From Cohnella abietis (GTDB taxonomy: Bacteria > Bacillota > Bacilli > Paenibacillales > Paenibacillaceae), in the NCBI RefSeq assembly GCF_004295585.1, contig NZ_AP019400.1, forward strand, positions 2,571,501-2,635,500: DNA of 64,000 nucleotides, written 5' to 3'. Made by a program: the position numbers and the translations under genes. This document shows, one piece after another, positions 24,076-33,084 of the stretch. The notes below the pieces were generated by a model. The model saw only the letters and a program-made list of their open reading frames with translations. It was not told the origin of the DNA and searched no databases. Each line of letters starts with the position of its first letter. The first letter of the stretch is position 1.

Positions 24076-25075
24076 ACTGTGGTTTGTGCTGATTGCAGTA
24101 TTGTTCACCGGTTTTTTCTTTCTGGAAGGGTTTGATTTTGGCGTAGGCATGGCTACCCTTTTACTCCCGCGGAGCGATGGGGAGAAGCGAATCCTGATCA
24201 ATTCGATTGGTCCATTCTGGGATGCTAATGAGGTATGGCTTATTACAGCGGCAGGTGCGATGTTCGCCGCATTCCCGCATTGGTATGCGACCTTGTTTAG
24301 CGGATACTATGTCCTGCTTACCTTCCTATTACTAGCCCTCATTTTTCGTGGAGTGGCCTTTGAATTCCGGGGTAAAGTGGATAAGCAAAGCTGGCGGAAA
24401 ATGTGGGATGCGGCTATTGTGATCGGGAGCGCCGTGCCTCCATTGTTGTTTGGCTTATTGTTTGCCAGCATGATCAAAGGTGTCCCAATCGGACCCGATA
24501 TGGAGATGACAGCTGGCTTTACTGATATTGTAAATGGTTATTCGATTGCAGGAGGTGTGACCTTGGTAGGGCTTTGTTTGCTACATGGGTTCACCTTTAT
24601 CACCCTGAGGGTCGAAGGAGAAATGCGCGTGCAAGCTCGGAGATGGGCTGAAAGGCTTTTACCCATCGTAGCGGGACTCCTGGCTTTATTTACAGGATGG
24701 ACATTTGTAGTAACGGACCTATTCGAGCATCGTGGCAATATGCTTCTTCCTTTGGTCATCCTCGGTTCGATTGTTTGTGTGCTGGCTGCTATCTTTCTCA
24801 GAAAAGGCAGGGAAGGATGGGCTTTCGGCATGACAGGCTCGCTTATTGTTCTCACCTTTGTATCGATGTTCGTTGGCTTGGCTCCGAGATTGATGGTGAG
24901 CTCGATTCAAAGTGCTTATGCTTTAACGATTCAGAATGCTGCTTCAAGCGAATATACGCTCAAAGTCATGACGGTAGTTGCAGCAGCGCTACTGCCGTTC
25001 GTACTGGCCTACCAGGCATGGAGCTATTTTATCTTTCATAAACGAATTACTAACAAGGATCATCTGGAATACTGA
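24062..25075 (+). CDS. cydB: Cytochrome bd quinol oxidase subunit II
   Basis: Partner of CydA, about 337 residues with eight or more helices. The N-terminal LNELWFVLIAVLFTGFFFLEGFDFGVG is the family hallmark. The frame extends back to 23984 inside cydA. AAGGAG at 24047-24052 would touch an ATG at 24053 but is 9 nt from TTG 24062. That TTG gives MPLNELWFVLI, matching the normal CydB beginning, so I choose it. The coding region then overlaps the end of cydA by 14 nt, indicating coupling. The C terminus YFIFHKRITNKDHLEY is short. The stop shares a base with the next start (TGATG). Confidence 0.95.
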   Translation: MPLNELWFVLIAVLFTGFFFLEGFDFGVGMATLLLPRSDGEKRILINSIGPFWDANEVWLITAAGAMFAAFPHWYATLFSGYYVLLTFLLLALIFRGVAFEFRGKVDKQSWRKMWDAAIVIGSAVPPLLFGLLFASMIKGVPIGPDMEMTAGFTDIVNGYSIAGGVTLVGLCLLHGFTFITLRVEGEMRVQARRWAERLLPIVAGLLALFTGWTFVVTDLFEHRGNMLLPLVILGSIVCVLAAIFLRKGREGWAFGMTGSLIVLTFVSMFVGLAPRLMVSSIQSAYALTIQNAASSEYTLKVMTVVAAALLPFVLAYQAWSYFIFHKRITNKDHLEY

Positions 25076-26838
25076 TGGACAAAAACTGGTTTCAACTAAA
25101 GGGATTCCGTCCCGCTATGCTGCTACTGAGCGGGATGTCTCTCCTTCAGGGAGTGCTGATTGCTTTACAGGCGGTATTGCTGGCCCGGGCTATTGCCTTG
25201 TTATTCGAAGGAAAGGCTGTCCATCAATCTTACGATTTCCTTGCCTTGTTCTTACTAGCATTTGGAGCGAGACATACCGTAGTTTGGTTGCAGCGCAAAA
25301 TTGCCGGTCGTTTCGCAGAAACAGAAAGCATATCGGCAAGGCAGCTACTGGTGGAACAACTGTTCGAACGTGGACCGACCTTTGCTGCTAAGGAAGGAAG
25401 CGGAAAGCTAGTTACGCTGGCTCTGGAAGGCATCGACCGATTTCGCAGCTATCTTGAACTGTCAATTCCTCGAACATTGGATATGCTGTTCGTCACATTA
25501 ATTCTCCTAGTCGTCGTGTATTGTCTTGACGTTGTATCAGGGTTGATTTTGACCGTTGCTATGCCTGTACTGATCGGTTTTTTTATTCTACTTGGCTTGG
25601 CAGCCAGAAAAAAGGCGGACAAGCAGTGGCAATCCTACCGTATGCTTTCGCAGCATTTTGTGGATTCCTTGCGCGGACTGGAAACGCTGAAATTTCTAGG
25701 GCGTAGCCGTGCGCATGGGAAAACGGTGGAGCAGGTTGCAGATCGTTACCGCATCTCTACAATGCGCACGTTGCGGGTCGCATTCTTGTCTTCTCTCTCA
25801 CTCGATATGTTCAGCATGCTATCCATAGCATCTGTGGCAGTTGGCTTAGGGCTTCGGCTAATTAACGGCGGGATTGGGCTGGAGGCTGCGTTGGTTGTTT
25901 TACTTCTAGCACCAGAATATTTTCTTCCCGTAAGGATGCTTGGGACTGACTATCATGCTTCCCTTGATGGGAAGGAGGCGTGGGACACAATTCGTAAGGT
26001 AAGCAGTGAACAACCAGTTCCTGAGTCTCAGGAAACGGAGAGTTATAAGTGTTCGGAGATAGGCTCTGATATTCGCTTAGTACCTATAGAATTGTCCCGT
26101 GTGCAGGTGAATGGCGAGGATGGGAAACAGTTGCTCAAAAATATATCGGTGCAACTCAAACCGCATCATAACCTTATCGGCATTGTTGGCGCAAGCGGAG
26201 CAGGGAAATCGACGTTGCTTGGTGTACTGGGCGGATTTATTAGACCCGACAGGGGCGAACTTAACCTCGATGCCGTACGAATAGAAGAAAGTAATCAAAC
26301 AAAAATTCAGCAGCAGATCGCGTATATTCCGCAGCATCCGTATCTTTTTAGTTCGACTCTGTTGGAAAATGTCCGGTTTTATGAACCGGATGCTACGGAG
26401 GCGGAGGCAGTTCTGGCTATTGAAATGGCAGGATTAAGCGAGGTTGTAAGGGACCTTCCGCATGGCATCTTTGAAAGGATAGGAGAAGGAGGTCGGGCGC
26501 TTAGTGGCGGACAAGCTCAGCGAGTCGCTTTAGCTCGTGCGCTTCTAGGCAAACGGCCGATTATGCTACTGGACGAGCCAACCGCACATCTCGATATTGA
26601 GACGGAATGGGAATTAAAGCAAACGATACAGTCGATCTGGCGCGACAAGAGAGTATTTTTGGCGACCCATCGGTTGCATTGGATGAAGGAAATGGATGTC
26701 ATTTGGGTTCTGCACGAGGGCTGTCTTGTGGAGGTCGGGACGCATGAGGAGCTTGTTGCTCAAAAAGGCGTATACAATGAGCTTTTAATGGCAGGCAGCG
26801 GGGGAAGGGGAGGCAATTATGCTGGATACGAGGAATAA
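25075..26838 (+). CDS. cydD: ABC exporter half for cytochrome bd assembly (CydD-like)
   Basis: First half of the heterodimeric CydDC exporter that moves glutathione/cysteine-type thiols and is needed for bd oxidase assembly. 587 residues: six-helix exporter domain to about residue 310, then an ATPase with Walker A GASGAGKST, signature LSGGQAQRVALARALL, Walker B IMLLDEPTAHLD and the switch His in ATHRL. The start ATG overlaps the cydB stop. Naming follows position and the E. coli order; in B. subtilis this third gene is called cydC. Confidence 0.92.
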   Translation: MDKNWFQLKGFRPAMLLLSGMSLLQGVLIALQAVLLARAIALLFEGKAVHQSYDFLALFLLAFGARHTVVWLQRKIAGRFAETESISARQLLVEQLFERGPTFAAKEGSGKLVTLALEGIDRFRSYLELSIPRTLDMLFVTLILLVVVYCLDVVSGLILTVAMPVLIGFFILLGLAARKKADKQWQSYRMLSQHFVDSLRGLETLKFLGRSRAHGKTVEQVADRYRISTMRTLRVAFLSSLSLDMFSMLSIASVAVGLGLRLINGGIGLEAALVVLLLAPEYFLPVRMLGTDYHASLDGKEAWDTIRKVSSEQPVPESQETESYKCSEIGSDIRLVPIELSRVQVNGEDGKQLLKNISVQLKPHHNLIGIVGASGAGKSTLLGVLGGFIRPDRGELNLDAVRIEESNQTKIQQQIAYIPQHPYLFSSTLLENVRFYEPDATEAEAVLAIEMAGLSEVVRDLPHGIFERIGEGGRALSGGQAQRVALARALLGKRPIMLLDEPTAHLDIETEWELKQTIQSIWRDKRVFLATHRLHWMKEMDVIWVLHEGCLVEVGTHEELVAQKGVYNELLMAGSGGRGGNYAGYEE

Positions 26839-28561
26839 AGGTTGGATTGCGCCCTACTGCAGGAAGTATGCCGGGCTTCTCGGAGCTGCAGCATTGCTAG
26901 GGATAGCTGCTGTGTTAAGTGCGGCTGCGCTGCTGTTCACATCTGGCTATTTGATCTCTCGATCCGCGTTACGACCGGAAAATGTGCTGATGGTCTATGT
27001 CCCGATCGTGCTTGTACGGGCGTTCGGATTCGGAAAAGCTGCCTTGCAGTATGCAGAACGATTGGTTGGGCATCACGCCGTTCTGCGGATTTTGTCGACG
27101 ATGCGTGCAAGATTATATCGCCAGCTTGAGCCTCAAGCGCTGTGGCTGAGAAGCCGGTTTCGAAGTGGGGATCTGCTGGGGCTTGTAGCCGAGGATATCG
27201 AACAATTACAGAACGTGTACCTTCGGATCGTATTGCCTGCCGTGTCTGCGCTGTTTGTTTATGCGTTAAGTATTACTCTATTAGTAAGAATAGATGCTAC
27301 GTTTGCCGGGTTGATGGCGCTCTATGCAGGATTTTGGCTATTTGTCGTCCCGATCATATCTTTACGGATTTCTGCTTCAAGGAGACGTCACTTCAAACTA
27401 CTGAAGAAAAGCCATTATCAAGAGCTAACGGATGCGATCTTCGGCTTGGAGGATTGGGTGCTAAGCGGTCGGCTCGGAAAATGGTTAGAAAATTATCGAC
27501 AACAGCAGGCTGTGACCGCGCAAATCGAAAAAAAGCTGCGCCGCAGAGAGTGGCGTATGCAATGGTTCTCGCGCTGTGCTACAGGAGGAGCAGTCGTTAT
27601 GCTGGTGATTTGGGCCGGAGGGCTTGCAGATCAAGGTAGAATCGACGTTACCTGGATTGCGGCGCTTGGGCTGGTAGCTTTTCCACTAATGGAGTCGATC
27701 GTCCGCGTAACAGAGGTAATGAACAGAATACCGGATTACGAGGATTCCATTGAAAGGCTCAATGAGATCGGGGATATTGTGGAACCGCAGCAAGCAGCTT
27801 CGAGTCAGTGTTTGGAAGCTGCTGCGCTAATGCTAGAGAAGCCCCCCATCGATTTAAAGATGGATTCCGTTAATTTTAGTTATCCTGGGGCCCTGAATCC
27901 GGCCGTTCATAATCTTTCCTTGCATGTTCCGCAGGGAGGCAAGCTCGCAGTACTCGGTAGAAGCGGCGCTGGAAAGTCCACGCTACTGCACTTAATTTTG
28001 GGCGAGCTGCAGCCGGATCAAGGGCAGGTGACGGTCAATGGCCAGTCTATTCAAGAGAACACCGCTCTTTTTTCGGTATTGAACCAGAAGCCCTATTTAT
28101 TCAATACAACGGTAGCGAACAATATAAGGCTCGGAAGAAGCGAAGCCTCCGATGAGGAAGTCCGTTATGCGGCAGAACAGGTGGGATTGCATGCGATGAT
28201 TGAATCACTGTCGGGCGGCTACGATACTCGTATGGAGGAAGCAGGCCGACGGTTCTCAGGCGGAGAGCGACAGCGTATTGCGCTGGCGCGTGTCCTTCTG
28301 CAGAACCTTCCCATTGTTGTGCTTGATGAGCCGGCTGTTGGTTTGGATCCGATTACTGAAGCCAAGCTACTGGAGACGATATTTCGTGTGCTGAAAGGAA
28401 AAACGCTTATCTGGGTTACGCATCATTTGCTTGGTGTAGAGCAAATGGATGAGATCATTTTTATGAATAAAGGTGCTGTGAGTATGCGGGGAACGCATAC
28501 TGAACTGCTACGTCATCATGAAGCGTATCGGCGGCTGTATGAGCTAGATCATATTGAGTAA
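26819..28561 (+). CDS. cydC: ABC exporter half for cytochrome bd assembly (CydC-like)
   Basis: Second half of the exporter, 580 residues, starting 20 nt inside the preceding gene behind GGGGAGGC. The exporter domain starts with LLGAAALLGIAAVLSAAALLFTSGYLISRSA, whose SGYLISRSA element is characteristic of CydC. The ATPase has GRSGAGKST, FSGGERQRIALARVLL, VVLDEPAVGLD and VTHHL. The D loop VGLDPIT differs from its partner. Last gene of cydABCD; a response regulator gene follows after 62 nt. Confidence 0.92.
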   Translation: MLDTRNKGWIAPYCRKYAGLLGAAALLGIAAVLSAAALLFTSGYLISRSALRPENVLMVYVPIVLVRAFGFGKAALQYAERLVGHHAVLRILSTMRARLYRQLEPQALWLRSRFRSGDLLGLVAEDIEQLQNVYLRIVLPAVSALFVYALSITLLVRIDATFAGLMALYAGFWLFVVPIISLRISASRRRHFKLLKKSHYQELTDAIFGLEDWVLSGRLGKWLENYRQQQAVTAQIEKKLRRREWRMQWFSRCATGGAVVMLVIWAGGLADQGRIDVTWIAALGLVAFPLMESIVRVTEVMNRIPDYEDSIERLNEIGDIVEPQQAASSQCLEAAALMLEKPPIDLKMDSVNFSYPGALNPAVHNLSLHVPQGGKLAVLGRSGAGKSTLLHLILGELQPDQGQVTVNGQSIQENTALFSVLNQKPYLFNTTVANNIRLGRSEASDEEVRYAAEQVGLHAMIESLSGGYDTRMEEAGRRFSGGERQRIALARVLLQNLPIVVLDEPAVGLDPITEAKLLETIFRVLKGKTLIWVTHHLLGVEQMDEIIFMNKGAVSMRGTHTELLRHHEAYRRLYELDHIE

Positions 28562-28623
28562 CTATACGTGATTATGGAGTATGTTGACGTGACTTTGTTA
28601 TAGATTCAAAAGGGGGACGAACT

Positions 28624-29277
28624 GTGATTACGTCGAGTTTCCGTGTGCTTATCGTCGATGACAATGATCAGGCGAGGGAAGGTATTCGCACCATCCTCAG
28701 CGCAGATCCAGTATTTGAAGTTGTGGCTGAAGGGAAAAGCGGGATGGAGGCTCTTGCTTTAACGGAGCAATGGATGCCGGATTTGATTTTAATGGATATT
28801 CGTATGCCTGGGATGGATGGTCTGGAAGCAACGAAACAAGTCAAAGAAAAGTACCCCTATGTGAAAATAGTGATGGTTACGGTTTCGGATGACATTGCTC
28901 ATTTGTTCGAGGCACTTAAGAAAGGCGCTCAGGGGTATTTGTTGAAAAATTTGACTCCCAAGTCATGGCGCGAATATTTGAAAGCGATCGCTGTAGACGA
29001 AGCCCCCATGACAAGGGAGCTGGCTTTTCGAATTCTTAAAGAATTCTCACAAGTCGATAAACCTCCAACAGGATCTGATCCTTTAACCGCACGTGAAAGG
29101 GAGATCCTTGGTCTTGTTGCCAAGGGACTGTCAAATCGTGATATTTCTTCAGGATTGGATATATCGGAGCATACGGTAAAAAACCATTTGAAAAACATTC
29201 TACAAAAGCTTCATCTGGAAAATCGGGTGCAGCTAGCTCGCTATGCATTCGAGCATGGCTGGATGGGGAAGAAATAA
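28624..29277 (+). CDS. NarL/LuxR-type response regulator, orphan
   Basis: Two-domain regulator of 217 residues. The receiver has DD near 12-13, phospho-acceptor Asp58 in ILMDIRMPGMDG and Lys in LLKNLTP. The C-terminal LuxR helix-turn-helix is LTAREREILGLVAKGLSNRDISSGLDISEHTVKNHLKNILQKL. No histidine kinase is encoded beside it, so it is an orphan here, possibly serving a remote kinase or co-transcribed with cydABCD for oxygen or redox control. Start GTG 28624 follows AAAGGGGGAC. The stop codon lies within the first copy of the 51-bp repeat array that begins immediately downstream. Confidence 0.92.
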   Translation: MITSSFRVLIVDDNDQAREGIRTILSADPVFEVVAEGKSGMEALALTEQWMPDLILMDIRMPGMDGLEATKQVKEKYPYVKIVMVTVSDDIAHLFEALKKGAQGYLLKNLTPKSWREYLKAIAVDEAPMTRELAFRILKEFSQVDKPPTGSDPLTAREREILGLVAKGLSNRDISSGLDISEHTVKNHLKNILQKLHLENRVQLARYAFEHGWMGKK

Positions 29278-29792
29278 AGCACTGAGGGCTACTAAGGGAG
29301 CCGCAAAAACTGGTCCACGGTCGAAATAACGCACTGAGGGCTACTAAGGGAGCCGCAAAAATTCGTCCGCGCTCGAATAACGCACTGAGGGCTACTAAGG
29401 GAGCCGCAAAAACTCGTCCTCGGTCGAATAACGCACTGAGGGCTACTAAGGGAGCCGTAAAAACTCGTCCGCGGTCGAATAACGCACTGAGGGCTACTAA
29501 GGGAGCCGCAAAAACTCGTTCGCGCTCGAATAACGCACTGAGGGCTACTAAGGAAGCCGCAAAAACTCGTCCGCGGCCGAATAACGCACTGAGGGCTACT
29601 AAGGGAGCCGCAAAAACTCGTTCGCGCTCGAATAACGCACTGAGGGCTACTAAGGGAGCCGCAAAAACTCGTCCGCGCTCGAATAACGCACTGAGGGCTA
29701 CTAAGAGAAGCGAAATCGGCTACCTGCGTCGAAATAACGCACTGAGGGCTACTAAGAGAAGCGAATTCGGCCATCTGCGCCGAAATAACGCA
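29273..29792. repeat. Tandem array A: ten copies of a 51-bp unit
   Basis: The word GCACTGAGGGCTACTAAG recurs ten times at about 51-bp spacing (29278, 29330, 29381 and so on to 29739), ending in a truncated eleventh copy. Each unit continues with (A/G)GGAGCCGCAAAAA and a CG-rich CTCGTCCGCGxTCG end; the last two units instead carry AAGCGAA and TCTGCG. Units one and nine are 52 bp. All copies are directly joined without spacers, so this is not a CRISPR. The array starts in the stop codon of the NarL-type gene. Both strands read open through the units because 51 is a multiple of three, but no ribosome site supports translation. Confidence 0.9.
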
Positions 29793-29927
29793 ATGGATGT
29801 GAAACAATTTTTGCATTTAATTCGTTTATTTACCAAGATAGGAAAGAGTGGGTTGGTTAAAACAGCAATCATTCGGTTGATTTTAGTTTCGTAACAACGT
29901 AATTAACTGAACAGGGGATGTTTTGAA

Positions 29928-30464
29928 TTGAGGATTAAAGTGACATTAATTTTAATGTTGTGTCTTTCGTTCACAGCTTTAACTGCTTGCGGGAAAAGAA
30001 ATACGCCTGAGAATAGTTCAATTGCTCCTGCATCACAAGACAACAGTGAAACGAGCATAATCGAGGTGAAAAAAGAAGAAATAGTAACACAACTCTACTC
30101 GATCAATCTAAAGGATTATGACAATGGAGATGTAAGCCTGATTCCTCAATATCATAGGGGAGCAATTGCGCACATAACGCAAGAAAATATTCATTCTTAT
30201 CACGGAGGGCATCATCCATGGCTCGGAGATTCCGAGTCGTACATTGCAACTGAAGCTTCCAACTTGGTTCCAGACGAATACAAGAGGGAGGATGGAATAA
30301 AGATAGAATATCTTAAAGTTTTTAAAAAATCAGACACTCTCGGCATAGCAACAATCAAGTTTAATGACGATTTCTTTTATGAAGTAAAGGTTGAGAGCTC
30401 AGATCTTACTGGGGGCATCTTCATAATAACCCAAATTGACCTGCACACGTTTGTAAAGAAATAA
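29928..30464 (+). CDS. Small lipoprotein of unknown function
   Basis: Predicted lipoprotein of 178 residues. The signal peptide MRIKVTLILMLCLSFTALTAC ends in lipobox LTAC, followed by a hydrophilic Asn/Ser/Glu linker. The mature domain has alternating hydrophobic residues and conserved-looking acidic and aromatic positions (HHPWLGDSESYIATEASN, FNDDFFYEVKVES), suggestive of a small beta-rich lipoprotein. I do not recognise a family. Start TTG 29928 sits behind CAGGGGAT. It stands alone between the repeat array and a convergent LysR gene. Confidence 0.65.
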   Translation: MRIKVTLILMLCLSFTALTACGKRNTPENSSIAPASQDNSETSIIEVKKEEIVTQLYSINLKDYDNGDVSLIPQYHRGAIAHITQENIHSYHGGHHPWLGDSESYIATEASNLVPDEYKREDGIKIEYLKVFKKSDTLGIATIKFNDDFFYEVKVESSDLTGGIFIITQIDLHTFVKK

Positions 30465-30493
30465 TAGCAATAAATGATTATGTTAATGATTGA

Positions 30494-30529
30494 TGCCCCT
30501 TCACAGATCACTCTGCGGAGGGGCATTCT
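30494..30529. terminator. Terminator between lipoprotein and LysR genes
   Basis: TGCCCCT (30494-30500) pairs with AGGGGCA (30519-30525), followed by TTCTT. It can serve both converging genes. Confidence 0.75.
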
Positions 30530-31428
30530 TAGTCAGCTAGTAAGGCAAAGCTTTTCACGATTTCTGCAAAATTCTCAACCTGTGCAGCCTCATTGCTACG
30601 AAGTCGGCAAATAGCGAATTGTATAGTAAACATCGAATCCATCAGCGGAATATAGGTGATGTCATTAGCGAACAGCTTGCTCATGCAGCTGACCACGAGG
30701 GCAATTCCAACTCCGGCAGCTACGAGACCGATTACGGCCTGGTCATTGGCGACCTCTTGTACGATATGCGGACTAAAGCCGGCTTGTCGGCACGAGAGGA
30801 CGAAATAGTCGAACAGAACAGGCGAATTGTTGCGGTTTAGGATGACAAAGGGCTCATTGGCCAAATCAGACAAGATAAGCTCCTTTTTTCCAGACAGGTG
30901 ATGTTGTTTGGGCAGAGCGACGACGATAGACTCTGTTGAGAAAGGAAGCCAATTCATACTCAATTCACTATGCTTATCGTTCAAATAAACGGAAAAGCCA
31001 ATATCGATTTCCCCTTGCTGTAGCTTATTCTCCAGCTGGTGGGGATCCAACTCTTGTAACACGATCTCAACTTCGGGATAACGCTCGCGATAAAGGCGAA
31101 CAGCACTCGGAAGAATACTGTACAGCATAATGCCGAAATAACCGATAGTAAGCCGGCCTCTTCCTCCGCATTCTGCTCGGATCGCTTCATCCACTCCTTT
31201 TTGCAAATGCTTGAATACAAGGTGAACCTGCTCTAACAAAGCCTCACCTGCCAAAGTCAATTCAACCTTGCGCGTCGTTCGCTTGAATAATCGAACGCCA
31301 AGCTCTCCCTCCAATTGGCCAATCTGATGGCTTACCGATTGCTGAGAGGCATGTAGACGCTCAGCAGCTCGGCCGAAATGCAAGTGATTGGCTACTTCTG
31401 CAAAGTATTTAAGCTGCTGAAGCTCCAT
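30529..31428 (-). CDS. LysR family transcriptional regulator
   Basis: Regulator of 299 residues. The N-terminal winged helix MELQQLKYFAEVANHLHFGRAAERLHASQQSVSHQIGQLEGELGVRLFKRT is the LysR signature. The C-terminal periplasmic-binding-like effector domain follows (GRGRLTIGYFGIMLYSILPSAV...). It is divergent from the MFS pump at 31586, which is the probable target. The intergenic inverted repeat ATGTAT-N9-ATACAT fits a LysR T-N11-A type box. The inducer is unknown. Confidence 0.92.
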   Translation of the reverse strand: MELQQLKYFAEVANHLHFGRAAERLHASQQSVSHQIGQLEGELGVRLFKRTTRKVELTLAGEALLEQVHLVFKHLQKGVDEAIRAECGGRGRLTIGYFGIMLYSILPSAVRLYRERYPEVEIVLQELDPHQLENKLQQGEIDIGFSVYLNDKHSELSMNWLPFSTESIVVALPKQHHLSGKKELILSDLANEPFVILNRNNSPVLFDYFVLSCRQAGFSPHIVQEVANDQAVIGLVAAGVGIALVVSCMSKLFANDITYIPLMDSMFTIQFAICRLRSNEAAQVENFAEIVKSFALLAD

Positions 31429-31460
31429 ATTGTTTATCTCCTCATAGGCTTGTATCGTTT

Positions 31461-31481
31461 ATGTATTTCCGTATTATACAT
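31461..31481. promoter_or_regulatory. LysR-type box in divergent promoter region
   Basis: ATGTAT (31461-31466) and ATACAT (31476-31481) form an inverted repeat with 9-nt spacer; an outer TGTAT (31451-31455) also matches. It lies between the LysR and MFS starts. Confidence 0.5.
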
Positions 31482-31585
31482 TTCTGATTGTTAATCGACA
31501 AATTATTAGCTCTTTTTATAGTAAATCATCCTCACCTATACTTTGTTAAGGACAACAAGATATTTCGTATAGGGGGGACAGCAAA

Positions 31586-33040
31586 GTGATCGCAGGAGGA
31601 AGTACACAAGCAAAAGTAGATTTAAGCGCAATAAAGAGAGGCCCTATCATAGTGGCTTTGATCATCGGTGCTTTTGTAGCGATTCTGAATGAAACGCTAA
31701 TCGGCATTGCATTTCCGGATTTAATGAAGGAGTTTGGGGTAGAAACCTCAACTATTCAATGGCTGTCAACCGTCTATTTGTTGGTTATCGGCATACTAGT
31801 TCCAGTGACGGCATTGCTTCAGCAATGGTTTACGACAAGACAGATGTTTTTATCCGCGATGCTTCTATTCCTTGTTGGGACGGTTACATGTGGATTTTCT
31901 GGTTCATTTGAGCTTTTGTTAATTGGAAGAATCGTACAAGCAGCAGGAACTGGATTGTTAATTCCTGTCATGATGAACACGATTCTTATCGTGTATCCAC
32001 CTAATAACCGTGGAGCGGCGATGGGGATGATTGGTCTTGTACTGATGTTTGGTCCGGCAATCGGTCCAACCTTATCTGGGCTCATTATTGATTCGTTGTC
32101 ATGGCATTGGCTGTTTTTTCTCGTCATACCGTTAGTGTTGCTCTCCATTGTATTTGGTTTTATCTATTTAAGAAATGTTTCTGATATTACAAAACCAAAG
32201 GTAGATGTGCTGTCGATCATTCTATCAACCATCGGGTTTGGTGGAATTGTGTTTGGTTTCAGCAAGGCGGGTGAGGTCTCGTGGTCGGAGCAAGAGGTCA
32301 TCTGGTCAATTGTCGCAGGAGGGGTGTCTATCTTACTATTCATCTGGCGCCAATTGGTTGTTAAGGAGCCGATGATGGATTTGCGGGCCTTCAAGTATCC
32401 CATGTTTGCGCTGACGATCGGGCTTATGATTGTAATGACAATGACGTTGTTCTCGACGACAATGATACTGCCCCTATATATGCAAAATGCTTTAATGATG
32501 ACGGCATTCTCGGCAGGATTGACCTTAATGCCAGGAGGCATCGTTAACGGAATCATGTCTCCAGTGTCAGGCAAGCTCTTCGATAAATTTGGTCCTAGAG
32601 TGCTCATCTTACCAGGGCTCATCATAATGGCGATTGCACTCTTTTTCATTTCCGAAGTCGATCTTGATACAACGAAAGGTACATTAATTACGCTGCATGT
32701 CATTCTGATGTTCGGAATTTCAATGATTATGATGCCAGCGCAAACGACGGGATTGAATCAGCTACCCAAGAGGTTATATCCTCACGGGACGGCTATCATG
32801 AATACGATGCAGCAGGTTTCGGGCGCAATTGGAATGGCATTGTTTATTAGTATTTTTTCAAATGGGACAAAAAAATATTTGCAATCGTCTGTGGATCCTT
32901 CAGTGTTGGAGGAATCGGCGAAGGGGCTTGTATTCGGGATGCAGGGGGCTTTCCAAATTGCCTTTTACATTAGTCTCCTTGCTATAGTGCTAGGTATTTT
33001 CGTCAAGCGGACCAAAGCGCCAGAAGAAGGACGGAGTTAG
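31586..33040 (+). CDS. MFS drug efflux transporter, DHA2 (EmrB/QacA) family
   Basis: A 14-helix exporter of 484 residues. Helix 1 includes LNETLIGIAFPDLMKEF, a Glu-containing variant of the DHA2 LD.T..N.A.P motif. Helix 4 is LLIGRIVQAAGTGLLIPV, and the antiporter motif C region is GLVLMFGPAIGPTLSGLII. GTG 31586 follows GGGGGGA. It is divergently transcribed from the LysR gene and probably controlled by it. It is distinct in sequence from the pump at 9522, so the two are not recent duplicates. Substrate unknown, typically cationic drugs or lipophilic toxins. Confidence 0.9.
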   Translation: MIAGGSTQAKVDLSAIKRGPIIVALIIGAFVAILNETLIGIAFPDLMKEFGVETSTIQWLSTVYLLVIGILVPVTALLQQWFTTRQMFLSAMLLFLVGTVTCGFSGSFELLLIGRIVQAAGTGLLIPVMMNTILIVYPPNNRGAAMGMIGLVLMFGPAIGPTLSGLIIDSLSWHWLFFLVIPLVLLSIVFGFIYLRNVSDITKPKVDVLSIILSTIGFGGIVFGFSKAGEVSWSEQEVIWSIVAGGVSILLFIWRQLVVKEPMMDLRAFKYPMFALTIGLMIVMTMTLFSTTMILPLYMQNALMMTAFSAGLTLMPGGIVNGIMSPVSGKLFDKFGPRVLILPGLIIMAIALFFISEVDLDTTKGTLITLHVILMFGISMIMMPAQTTGLNQLPKRLYPHGTAIMNTMQQVSGAIGMALFISIFSNGTKKYLQSSVDPSVLEESAKGLVFGMQGAFQIAFYISLLAIVLGIFVKRTKAPEEGRS

Positions 33041-33084
33041 GTGTTATACCCTAAAGCCGTCCGAAGGCTTGGGTGGACAAGGGG

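Noticed and set aside
29292-29816. A 174-codon minus-strand frame through array A
   Set aside because: Same reason; no ribosome site, repeats of 17 residues arise from the 51-bp period.
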